A stretch of DNA of 39,961 bases from a virus. Each line of letters opens with the position of its first letter. Positions within the stretch are counted from its first letter, which is position 1. The notes below the pieces were generated by a model. It ran no database searches and was not told the DNA's origin. It saw nothing but the letters and a program-made list of their open reading frames with translations. The stretch is from positions 5,680 to 45,640 of IMG/VR virus record IMGVR_UViG_3300002503_000012; one strand, written 5' to 3'. A program made the position numbers and the translations under genes. Shown piece after piece: positions 30,633-38,400 of this stretch.

Positions 30633-31271
30633 ATGGCAGTCGGTACGCTTACCCTCACAGCACAGGGCCGAGCCAAGCTCGCCCGATTCCTTGTTGCCGT
30701 GCGACAGGAAGCGTCCGCAGCGGTCGGCTATGCTGCGGTCGAACTCAAGTCTGCTGTCGCCGATGCTGCGCCGTCACCGGAAGAAGAGGGTCGTCTTCTA
30801 TCCGAAGGTGTCGGGGTGTCTGGTGGAGGCCTCGCTGCCTTTGGAACGCCAGAGGGTGGCAGATTTCTCCGTCAGGGTACGATGGTATCGTTGCGTGAGG
30901 CGATTCAAAGTGATCCGCTGGAATCGAAGGCAGTGACACAGGACCGCTTTGTGGCAGGGTTTGGAAGTCCCACACGTATCAATGCGAAGACAGGGTTCTC
31001 ATGGCAGACGCGCCGGCGCGGGATCCAAGGGCCGACGTTGCCGTTCAATCAGGCCTACGTACAGGCACTGGAAAACGGCGGCGTGATCTGGAAAGTTGTT
31101 CCACGTCCCGGCACACGAATCCTCGAACCAGAACCCGGCCGCTTTGCACGAGAAATGTACAAGACACTTGCCCCGCGTCGCATGTTCCGCGGCACGCTTT
31201 TTCTTCGTCAGACGCGGCTCAAGGCTCGCATGGCAGCGGAGATCCGGCAGGCGGCGAGGTCAATTGCGTGA
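30633..31271 (+). CDS. tail completion / gp10-like connector protein
   Basis: 212 residues with GGGAGG before the ATG. N-terminal helix (AQGRAKLARFLVAVRQEASAAV) with LKSAVADAAPSPEEEGRL; near the end YVQALENGGVIWKVVPRPGTRI and a basic C-terminal helix (TLFLRQTRLKARMAAEI). HK97 gp10-type proteins share the helix-plus-basic-tail plan, including an ALENG-like motif. Position before the terminator gene supports it. Confidence 0.7.
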   Translation: MAVGTLTLTAQGRAKLARFLVAVRQEASAAVGYAAVELKSAVADAAPSPEEEGRLLSEGVGVSGGGLAAFGTPEGGRFLRQGTMVSLREAIQSDPLESKAVTQDRFVAGFGSPTRINAKTGFSWQTRRRGIQGPTLPFNQAYVQALENGGVIWKVVPRPGTRILEPEPGRFAREMYKTLAPRRMFRGTLFLRQTRLKARMAAEIRQAARSIA

Positions 31272-31441
31272 AAACGCTCAAAGTTAATAGGTCCATGGCT
31301 CCGATACCAATCTGGCGGGCTTGCAGTGCCTGCCATCTGGTGTTTTCTGTCGGCGTACCGGAAGGCACGGCACCTCGGCCAATCGCACATTGTCCAACTT
31401 GTGGATCTGAATTACTTGAACTGCTGGAGAAGATGACATAA
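31268..31441 (+). CDS. 57-residue zinc-ribbon protein
   Basis: GTG 31268 overlaps the previous stop (GTGA) and the stop overlaps the next ATG (TAATG). Contains CSACHLVFSVG and HCPTCGSELLELL, a clear Cys4 zinc ribbon. A longer frame starting inside the previous gene is rejected. Same size class as the Cys4 peptides in the sugar island. Confidence 0.6.
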   Translation: MKTLKVNRSMAPIPIWRACSACHLVFSVGVPEGTAPRPIAHCPTCGSELLELLEKMT

Positions 31442-31983
31442 TGCCGCCTATTGCCCCGACACCATTGATGCGGTCACTGCCGAACATTATCGCGTCGATG
31501 TTCAGGTATTTATCCGATCTGCAGTATACGGTCGGTACCCGCACCGATACGCTCAAAGGATTCTTTCCGGGGCTCATTATCTTTCCAGCGTTCCCGGATG
31601 ACTTGACCGTACTGAAATCTCCCGTGCTCGCGCTGGGCAGTACGGAATATACGTCCCCTGGATTCGATCGATTCGGGTCCGTGGGATTCGACGCCGTGTA
31701 TCGGTTGCCGCTGTGGGGATTTGTGTGTGGGCAGGGCGGCGATCAGAAGAACAAGGCCTATCGGGATCGGCTCATGAGCGATCTGATCGAGATCTTTTCT
31801 GGTACGGCGGCCAATGAGGGCATCGATCTTTATGATTCGGAAACGCGGCAAGTTATTTCCACCGTGGAAGTGGTCGGGTGCATGGCGCGAGAAGTGCCGA
31901 CGAATGCGCCGACGATCGATGCAGATCGCTTTAGATTTCTTTGTGAGGTGGATGTTTCTATAGACGCTGGGTGGACATCATGA
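31441..31983 (+). CDS. tail terminator-like protein
   Basis: 180 residues, starting at a TAATG junction, between the connector genes and the tail tube. MPPIAPTPLMRSLPNIIASMF, YRLPLWGFVCGQGG and AYRDRLMSDLIEIFSG fit a tail terminator (the ring that caps the tail tube) by position and size. Ends normally (SIDAGWTS). The stop overlaps the start of the endonuclease. Confidence 0.6.
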   Translation: MPPIAPTPLMRSLPNIIASMFRYLSDLQYTVGTRTDTLKGFFPGLIIFPAFPDDLTVLKSPVLALGSTEYTSPGFDRFGSVGFDAVYRLPLWGFVCGQGGDQKNKAYRDRLMSDLIEIFSGTAANEGIDLYDSETRQVISTVEVVGCMAREVPTNAPTIDADRFRFLCEVDVSIDAGWTS

Positions 31984-33050
31984 CTATGGTCGATATTATC
32001 TGGCTCGCAGGTATTATTGAAGGCGAGGGATGTTTTAGTGATGTTTATCCAATTATTCAATTACAGATGACTGATAAAGATGTTGTCGAACGCGTAGCCA
32101 GTTTATTTGATAGACCACTAAGAGCATGGCAATCTAAAACTACAGGTCTTAAGCGTGTATACATTTGTAACGTGTCTGGGACTGACGCTATTTCTTGGAT
32201 GATGACGTTGTACTCTGAAATGGGCACGCGTAGAAGGGGACAGATTAAGGAAGCTATAAACAAATGGAAAGCGTCCTCTCGAATTCCTCGAGGAGCAAAT
32301 GGACGCAGGCTACCGGCTATCTGTCATCCTGATAGGTTACGTAAGGCTCACGGATTGTGTCCATCTTGTAGTGTAAAGAACTATAGATCGCGTGGTAACA
32401 CTATGTCTGGAGATAGAATAAAACCAAGTGACTTACATCTACGCGTGAACGCGAAAATCCAAAATACGCATTCCATTGATATCGCGAGAACGCGACCTGA
32501 CTTAGGGGATATTACACCCATAGCTAAGGATATTTCTTGGCTTGCTGGCGTTCTTGAAGGCGAAGGATCATTCCTTAAAGCGAACAGGCAGCCTGTAATT
32601 TCGTTAGCAATGGCAGACCGTGATGTTATAGAACATGCTGCGCGTTTGTGGAATAGAGCTGCTAATACATGGCACCGCAAGGGTTCAACCTGTAAAGGTT
32701 CAAATTACAAACCCATACATTTCTGTCGTGTTACCGGCGTTGCTGCCATTTCTTGGATGATGACCTTGTATTCTAGTATGGGTATTCGTAGGAAACAACG
32801 AATCAAAAGTCTTATAGAGGAATGGCGAGCTTCTTCAAATATGCCCAAGAGCTCAAGGGGTTATCGTTTCCCTGCTATCTGTCACTCGGATAGAGTACGT
32901 CATGGACGTGGTCTTTGTCGTGCGTGTTATTGGAAAATTCACGGCAGTCCCAAAAGAAATACGAGCAAGCGATGCATGAACGATTCAACGTACAGCAATC
33001 TAACAAACACGAACGATGTACGACAAAACGAAGTTGAAGTAACGTCTTAA
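31980..33050 (+). CDS. tandem-duplicated LAGLIDADG homing endonuclease with zinc knuckles
   Basis: 356 residues from ATG 31980 (ATGA overlap). The protein is two copies of one unit: LAGIIEGEG (9-17), ISWMMTLYSEMGTRRR (72-87), CHPDRLRKAHGLCPSC (115-130), then LAGVLEGEGS (188-197), ISWMMTLYSSMGIRRK (258-273) and CHSDRVRHGRGLCRAC (301-316). Each has a LAGLIDADG helix and a Cys/His zinc knuckle. Two DNA segments of 17 bases (32190-32206 and 32748-32764) are identical. A monomeric enzyme with two active sites is expected. It lies immediately before the exon 1 of the intron-split tail tube gene. AT-rich. Confidence 0.93.
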   Translation: MTMVDIIWLAGIIEGEGCFSDVYPIIQLQMTDKDVVERVASLFDRPLRAWQSKTTGLKRVYICNVSGTDAISWMMTLYSEMGTRRRGQIKEAINKWKASSRIPRGANGRRLPAICHPDRLRKAHGLCPSCSVKNYRSRGNTMSGDRIKPSDLHLRVNAKIQNTHSIDIARTRPDLGDITPIAKDISWLAGVLEGEGSFLKANRQPVISLAMADRDVIEHAARLWNRAANTWHRKGSTCKGSNYKPIHFCRVTGVAAISWMMTLYSSMGIRRKQRIKSLIEEWRASSNMPKSSRGYRFPAICHSDRVRHGRGLCRACYWKIHGSPKRNTSKRCMNDSTYSNLTNTNDVRQNEVEVTS

Positions 33051-33085
33051 CTAATACGATGTAACTATGCGAAAAGGGGAAGAAA

Positions 33086-34119
33086 ATGGCTCAGGAGGCA
33101 AAGCGTTACAGGCGCCGCAAGAAGGAAGACGTCAGCCCACGGGCTCAGGCGCACTAAGCGAGTGATCGCTTACGTGAATCACGGCGAAGTCGGGGAACGC
33201 CCAGCCGGTCACCCGCCGGCGGCCAATCCCGAGCCAAGCGTTGCGAAGAGGGAGAACGCACTCCGCGGTACTCTCGCAATGGCGTGTGTAGAGACTGGGT
33301 GCCGTGCGCTCCGGTGCGTTATCGGAGATGAAGGGACAGTCCGCGCCTCTGCGGAAGCAGAGGATTACGCGCTTCATCGATGGGTACTTTGTAGACAATG
33401 CCAACGTTGCAACGCCAGATGTGAACAAGACAGACGAAACCTTCCACGTATTCGGCAAGGATTCGCCCGAGTCCGATGTGCTGAACAACTACGGCACACT
33501 GACCCTGGGCCTGCTCGACAAGTACACGTCCAACGCCATCCTCGATCTGATCACGGGTCAGGATCCTGGAGACACGGCACCGCATCGCTATCAGGCCGAC
33601 GACCTTGGCACGGTGCACGTGTGGGCGAATATCAAGGATGCCAAGAATACGCAGTACCTCAAGTCGTGGTTCCTTGGCGGGTGGGCACCTGGTCTGCCAA
33701 TGCCGTCAGGCAATCCGGAAGCCAAGGCTGCGGTGTCGATTGTCGGCAACGGACATTTGCCAGAACAGTATCAGGGCTGCTTCGTCATGATGAAGAAGGT
33801 GTCTTCAGGCGCAGCGGTATCCATGGGCGTCACGCCGATCCCGGTGCCCACAGGATCGCTGTCCGGCAATCCGCCGGAGAAGTACGCGATTTCCGTCAAG
33901 GCGATCAACGATACGACTGCATCGCCGGGCGGCAAGTTCGATCAGGAAGAGGTTACAGTGACGGCGGCGATGGTCACCTCGGCAGGGACCGTGGTATTTT
34001 CCGAGATCATGTCGCAAACGACACTGCCGGCCGTGACGCATGCGGCGGTGTACTACCTGTCGAGCGGGACCGGTGTGTACCCGACGGCGAGTGCTAAGCC
34101 GGATAAGCTGCGGACGTAA
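33086..34119 (+). CDS. tail tube protein gene, split by a group I intron
   Basis: Exon 1 begins at ATG 33086 with AGGGGA nearby and reads MAQEAKR..., a basic start; read through, the frame stops at a TAA at 33155. The second exon resumes at about 33370 and reads RFIDGYFVDNANVATPDVN and HVFGKDSPESDVLNNYGTL, ending at 34119. Joining T33106 to C33370 gives an intact frame of 256 residues (MAQEAKR-RFIDGYF). The protein is beta-rich (KYAISVKAINDTTASPG), right before the tail chaperone, where the tail tube gene belongs. Exact 5' splice site not settled: T33091 and T33145 are also in phase. Confidence 0.75.
33107..33369 (+). ncRNA. group I intron 3 (IC3-like), in the tail tube gene
   Basis: P2: TAAGCGA/TCGCTTA (33155-33161, 33166-33172) closed by a GTGA loop. 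P3: CACGGC/GCCGTG (33180, 33301). P4: TCGGGGA/TCCCGA (33190, 33227). P6: GTTGCGA/TCGCAAT (33240, 33274). P7: GACTG/CAGTC (33293, 33337). P8: CTCCG/CGGAG (33309, 33323). P9: CCTCTGC/GCAGAGG with a GGAA tetraloop (33346-33363). GTGTAGAGACTGG is the classic P7 5' side. No ORF inside. The 3' end at G33369 keeps the frame. The 5' boundary is the weak point: GCGU/GCGC pairing at 33103 and 33149 is my best, four-pair guess. Confidence 0.85.
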
Positions 34120-34158
34120 ACGGTAAAAGCGTCTTCTGACGCCGGAGCACCTGACAAG

Positions 34159-34190
34159 GGCGCCGCTTCCTGATTGTGGGGAGCGGCGCC
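34159..34190 (+). terminator. G+C-rich hairpin between tail tube and tail chaperone genes
   Basis: GGCGCCGCT (34159-34167) pairs perfectly with AGCGGCGCC (34182-34190) over a 14-base loop; no T tract follows. Similar in type to the hairpin after the capsid gene: both follow a highly expressed virion gene, so RNA protection or partial termination is likely. Confidence 0.5.
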
Positions 34191-34230
34191 ACAGTAAGAC
34201 GTATAACGCACTCAAGCAAAGGAGCACGCA

Positions 34231-35127
34231 ATGGCTACCGATAAGGTCCGATCCCTGCCACGCCCGAAGTCTGCCGCCTCGAAGATCTTCGAACTGTTCA
34301 AGGAAACGGAATCCTACACGATTTTGGGTCCGCACGACGAACGCATTCCTATCTTGTTCCGGAGCCTCGATTACGGGCAGAATGCTGCCCTTGTCAAAGA
34401 AATGGACCTGATTCGGGCGGCCATCAAGGACGATTTCGAGGCTGAGGATCTCCGTGCGGGGCTCACCGATCAGGTGGTTCGGTTGACACGGGAGAAGCTC
34501 CTGGACGCGATTCTGAGTCTCGAGCGTCCGCTCGCCACTGAACAGGCGGATCTAGCGCCCGGCGCGGATCCTGAAGCCATCGACGCGGCAAAGAAGGAAC
34601 AGGAAGCCGTGGTCAAATGGGAAGAAGCTAGGAAGACTGAGCTTGAGGGTATGGAGGACAAGGATCTCCGGACCCTGGTCGTGGATCGGCAGACGCGGTT
34701 GCTCGTCAATAGCCGACTGCTTGGGGAATTCATGAATTCTTCTCTCGTGCACATGGTCCTCGATCCGGAGACTCAGGACGCCATGTTTTCGGCGGATGCC
34801 TTCGAATGCGCGCAGTGCGGGAAGCGATCGCGGGATCTGTCGCCGACAGCGGAGATCTGCTGTGGGCAACCGATGGAACCCGTGGCGAACTTCATCGGCC
34901 GCCTCGCGCCGCAAATCCGGGAGCAACTGGTCGAATTCCGTCGCCAGTTCACGATGAAGAAAGATGAGAAAGAGATTCGGAAGGTCGCCGAGTCGAACGC
35001 TTTTTTACCCTCTGGCGAGTCAGCCACAAAGTCGGACGATTCCCCTGGGGCAACGATCGAGACCCCGGCGACCTCCCAGCCTGTGTCGTCAGCTTATATT
35101 CCAGGAGAGGGTGGCTCGACAGTGTAG
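34231..35127 (+). CDS. tail assembly chaperone, short form (gpG-like)
   Basis: 298 residues with AAAGGAG before the ATG. An N-terminal helical body (LPRPKSAASKIFELFKETE, VVRLTREKLLDAILSLERPL) is followed by a zinc-like FECAQCGKRSRDL and ICCGQPM, then a disordered end. Position between tail tube and tape measure is that of lambda gpG. The zinc motif is unusual for the family. A slippery site near its end (35001-35007) makes the longer fusion. Confidence 0.75.
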   Translation: MATDKVRSLPRPKSAASKIFELFKETESYTILGPHDERIPILFRSLDYGQNAALVKEMDLIRAAIKDDFEAEDLRAGLTDQVVRLTREKLLDAILSLERPLATEQADLAPGADPEAIDAAKKEQEAVVKWEEARKTELEGMEDKDLRTLVVDRQTRLLVNSRLLGEFMNSSLVHMVLDPETQDAMFSADAFECAQCGKRSRDLSPTAEICCGQPMEPVANFIGRLAPQIREQLVEFRRQFTMKKDEKEIRKVAESNAFLPSGESATKSDDSPGATIETPATSQPVSSAYIPGEGGSTV

Positions 35128-35429
35128 ACGAGGCCGTGGGGCATTATCCCAACGCTCCCACGCCGACGCGGGTAGAGCGGTGGGTAGGATCGTACTTCAC
35201 GGAATGGATTGACGAAGCGCAGAGATTGGAGAAGGAGCGCATGAAAAATCCTGAGGTGACCACGCATCCTGGATTCGGTCGGCAAGGCGAAATAGAAGCA
35301 GGCCATTGGGTCCAGTGGTTTGAATTAGTGGATGGCCTCAATGCACGAGATGACGAAGACACTGATGATCGTGATTCTGAAATCGAGGAAGAGCATATTG
35401 TACCTGATGAAGATGAGGACGAGAATTAG
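34231..35429 (+). CDS. tail assembly chaperone, frameshifted long form (gpGT-like)
   Basis: After -1 slippage at T TTT TTA (35001-35007), the ribosome reads the overlapping frame without a stop until 35429. The new part is FFTLWRVSHKVGRFPWGND, then DPGDLPACVVSLYSRRGWLD and GHYPNAPTPTRVERWVGSYF, ending with an acidic tail (EDTDDRDSEIEEEH). It totals 399 residues. In contrast the unshifted frame from the same point is Ser/Thr/Gly low complexity. The ORF from 35136 is the rest of this extension, not a separate gene. The G-T fusion is a common chaperone set in phages of this kind. Confidence 0.8.
35001..35007 (+). promoter_or_regulatory. programmed -1 frameshift site T TTT TTA
   Basis: The heptamer fits X XXY YYZ in the correct phase: the chaperone frame reads ..GCT TTT TTA CCC, and after tandem slippage TTT TTT ACC. 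It is near the end of the chaperone and just before the overlap of both open frames. A stimulatory structure is not obvious, though CCCCTGGGG (35042-35050) is a palindrome downstream. Confidence 0.8.
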
Positions 35430-35431
35430 CC

Positions 35432-38400
35432 ATGGCTGATCAAGCGACAGATCTCCTCTTAACTATTGGTGCTGATACTACAGCGCTGAGACAGCAGATC
35501 GCGCTGCTCAGTCAAGAGCTTGGTGTTGCTATTCAGCCGATCAAGCTGAGGGTTGAAGCAACTGGGGTTAAGGAAGTTGAGCAAGGCCTGACAGGTGCGC
35601 AGGTAGCCGCTAGTAAAGTTACTGCTGAACTCAATGATGTTCAAAAGGCCCTTGATCGTAATGCAGCGGCTACTGTACGGTGGCAAGCAGAATTTGCCGC
35701 CGGAACGCAGAGAGCTGGTCGAATACAATCTGCTGCCATTGCTGAAAATGAAACGTTAACCAGAAAGCTCGGAGTTACACAGATTCAAAGTGGGCTGGAA
35801 TATGAAGCTCTACTCCGAAAACTTGGCGTTACGCAGATTCGAGCGGCGACAGAATACGAAGCTGCGGTACGGAAATTAGGCGTTGCACAAGTTCAAGGAT
35901 ATGCAGAGAATGCCCGCCTTGAACAGCAACAACAATTGCAGCGTATTCGTAATATCGAAGCACTTAAAGTACAACTTGCCCAGCTTCAGAAACTGCAAGC
36001 AAGTATTAATCTCCCCGCTGGATTTACTTCGCAGATTACGACATTGCAGGGCGCTCAAGCAACGCTACAAGCAGGCGGTATTATTGATCCCGTTGTACTC
36101 GCTCGACTCAAGACCCAAACGAGCGAATTTCGCCGCGAGATTGAAACACTGAATCCAAAGATTGCGCAAGCCGACTCCTTCCTCAGTACATTTTTCGGTC
36201 GCTTCGGTCGCTATATTCAGATCGCCGGGCAGTTGACTCTTGTCTACGGCGCCTTCCGGGCCGTCACGTCAGAGATTACCGAATTCATCGCAGTTGACAA
36301 GATCCTGCACCAGATTGCTGCAACGATGGATCAGAGTGCGAATCGCGCTGAAGTATTGCGTCAGTCGTGGGCGCTCATGGTGCAGGCAAATCAGGCCTTT
36401 GGTACGAGTTTTTCAGAAGCTGGCAAAGTGGTGTTTGAACTGCAGAAAGCGCTCAATAACAGCGCTGAACAGATTCAAGGTGCGTTTATTCCTGCTCTGG
36501 CATTAGCTTCACTCGGGGAAGGCAATCAGACAGAGATTATCCGGGCACTCATTGGACTCTATAAGATCTTTGGCGACACATTAGGTAATACGACACCGCA
36601 GGAAAAGTATCTCGCCATTTCTGATAAATTGATCGCCGCAGCGGCGTCGTCTATCCAAGACATTGACGGATTCAGAACTGCACTCCAAAACGTCGCACCA
36701 GTTGCAGCGGTAGCGAATATCAGCCTCAACGAAACTCTTGCCGGCTTAATTCTTTTGACGAACGGACTGCAATCAGCCAGCCGTGCTGGTACTGGTTTCC
36801 GGGCACTGATTGTCGATCTTCAGACACGCGGGCCGCAAATCGCCCAAGCACTAAAGATTCCATTTGATATTGATGCGCCATTAGATGCCATGAAATTGTT
36901 GGACCGGGTTATTGCGAAACTGAAAGAAACGGGTGCGACATCACTTCAGACACAACTCGCTATCAACGCAGCATTCCCGGATAAGCGTGCTGCCCTTGCA
37001 TTGGAAGCGTTTGTTAAGACATGGGGAGACTACGGCAATGCTCTCAACGACGTCACAAATTCTGCTGGTAAAACTGGCGTTGTAGTCAAGGAATTATCTG
37101 AAACTGTCAGTGCGGCATTTGGACGCTTATCGGGAGCGTTATTCAAGGGATTTGCTGACAGTCTCGACGTATTGTTCAACGTTAAACCAGGCGATACTGC
37201 TGGGCTTGTTCAGGCTATTGATGCTGTCACGGGTGCTATTAAGTTGCTTTCCGGTGATGCTGTAACAGCCATCACAATCCTGAAACAGTTGTTGGAACTT
37301 GTTCCACGCATACCGAAATTACCGGGAGAAGGGCCTGGACGAACTGGCGCTGAAACAATACGACGCTTTGTCGGACAGGTTATCCCAGGGTTAGGTCTTG
37401 CGCAAGGATTAGCAGACATTAAGGCAGCGAATGACGCCCAGGTTATTGCAAATCAACTTGCAAGCGAGCAGCAATATCTGTTAGCTGCAGGAGTTGGGGA
37501 TTCCCTTAAGAGCAATGCAATCCTTGCACAACGCACTGAGCTCACAGCAGAACTGAACAAACGCCTCGCGGAACTCCATAGTATCGCCCAGGCGAATCTC
37601 GCAGTCAGCGATCAGACATTGTCGTTCGACGCGCGGCTGGCTGCGGCCGAATTTCTTATTACGAAACGTCGGCAGGAACGGATCCAAGCTGAAAACGATT
37701 TTCGGCAATTAGATTTGCCCAAGGCTGAACAAGGCTCGATCGACACCGCTGGTGCAAAAGTTATTGCAACGCTCGAGGCGGAAAATCGAGCGATCAAGCA
37801 ACGGTTGGAACTCAAGAAACAGGTCAATGATGCAGATATTGCTTTCTCTCAGCAACAGGCAAAGTCGGCAGAGGATGCCAGAAAAGCGCTTGAGGCCTTC
37901 GATAATCTGCTTGCATCACAGCAAGGCAAGCTCAAGGATCTGACGGCCAGCGAAAAGTTTGCGGCTGACGATATGGCGAAGTTGTTGAGCACGTTAAATG
38001 ATTTGCAGTTCAAGGCCATCTCACCGGAGGAATTCGCAGCCCGTAATGCTGCCGTGACAGCATTTGGAATTGCCTTGCAAAGAAATCTCATTGAACCGCT
38101 CCTGCAAATTACGCGCTCTGATCAGGAAAATGCGCTTGAGAATTTGTTCGCCGCTATGCTAAAAGCTGGCCGAGAAGCCGATAATCTCCGGTCAAAACTC
38201 GGCCCAGGCGCGACCAGCGGTATCACTGGAGGTGTGCTACCAACAGGTATTGCCGTCCAGACACGATTGACTGAGCGTGATCTTGGTCTGGATAAGATGC
38301 GCGATGCCCTCAATCAACTCGGCGCGCAATCGTCAAACATTTTCGAGCAGATGATCCTTGATACAGCAGCCGCTGGAAAGGGATTTACAAGCTTTGCAGC

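Noticed and set aside
33162-34097. 311-residue frame over the tail tube gene
   Set aside because: It runs through intron 3 and reads the tail tube exon out of frame; composition is Arg/Gly-rich.
35136-35429. Separate 97-residue gene after the tail chaperone
   Set aside because: It has no ribosome site of its own and is the end of the frame reached by the -1 shift at 35001-35007.
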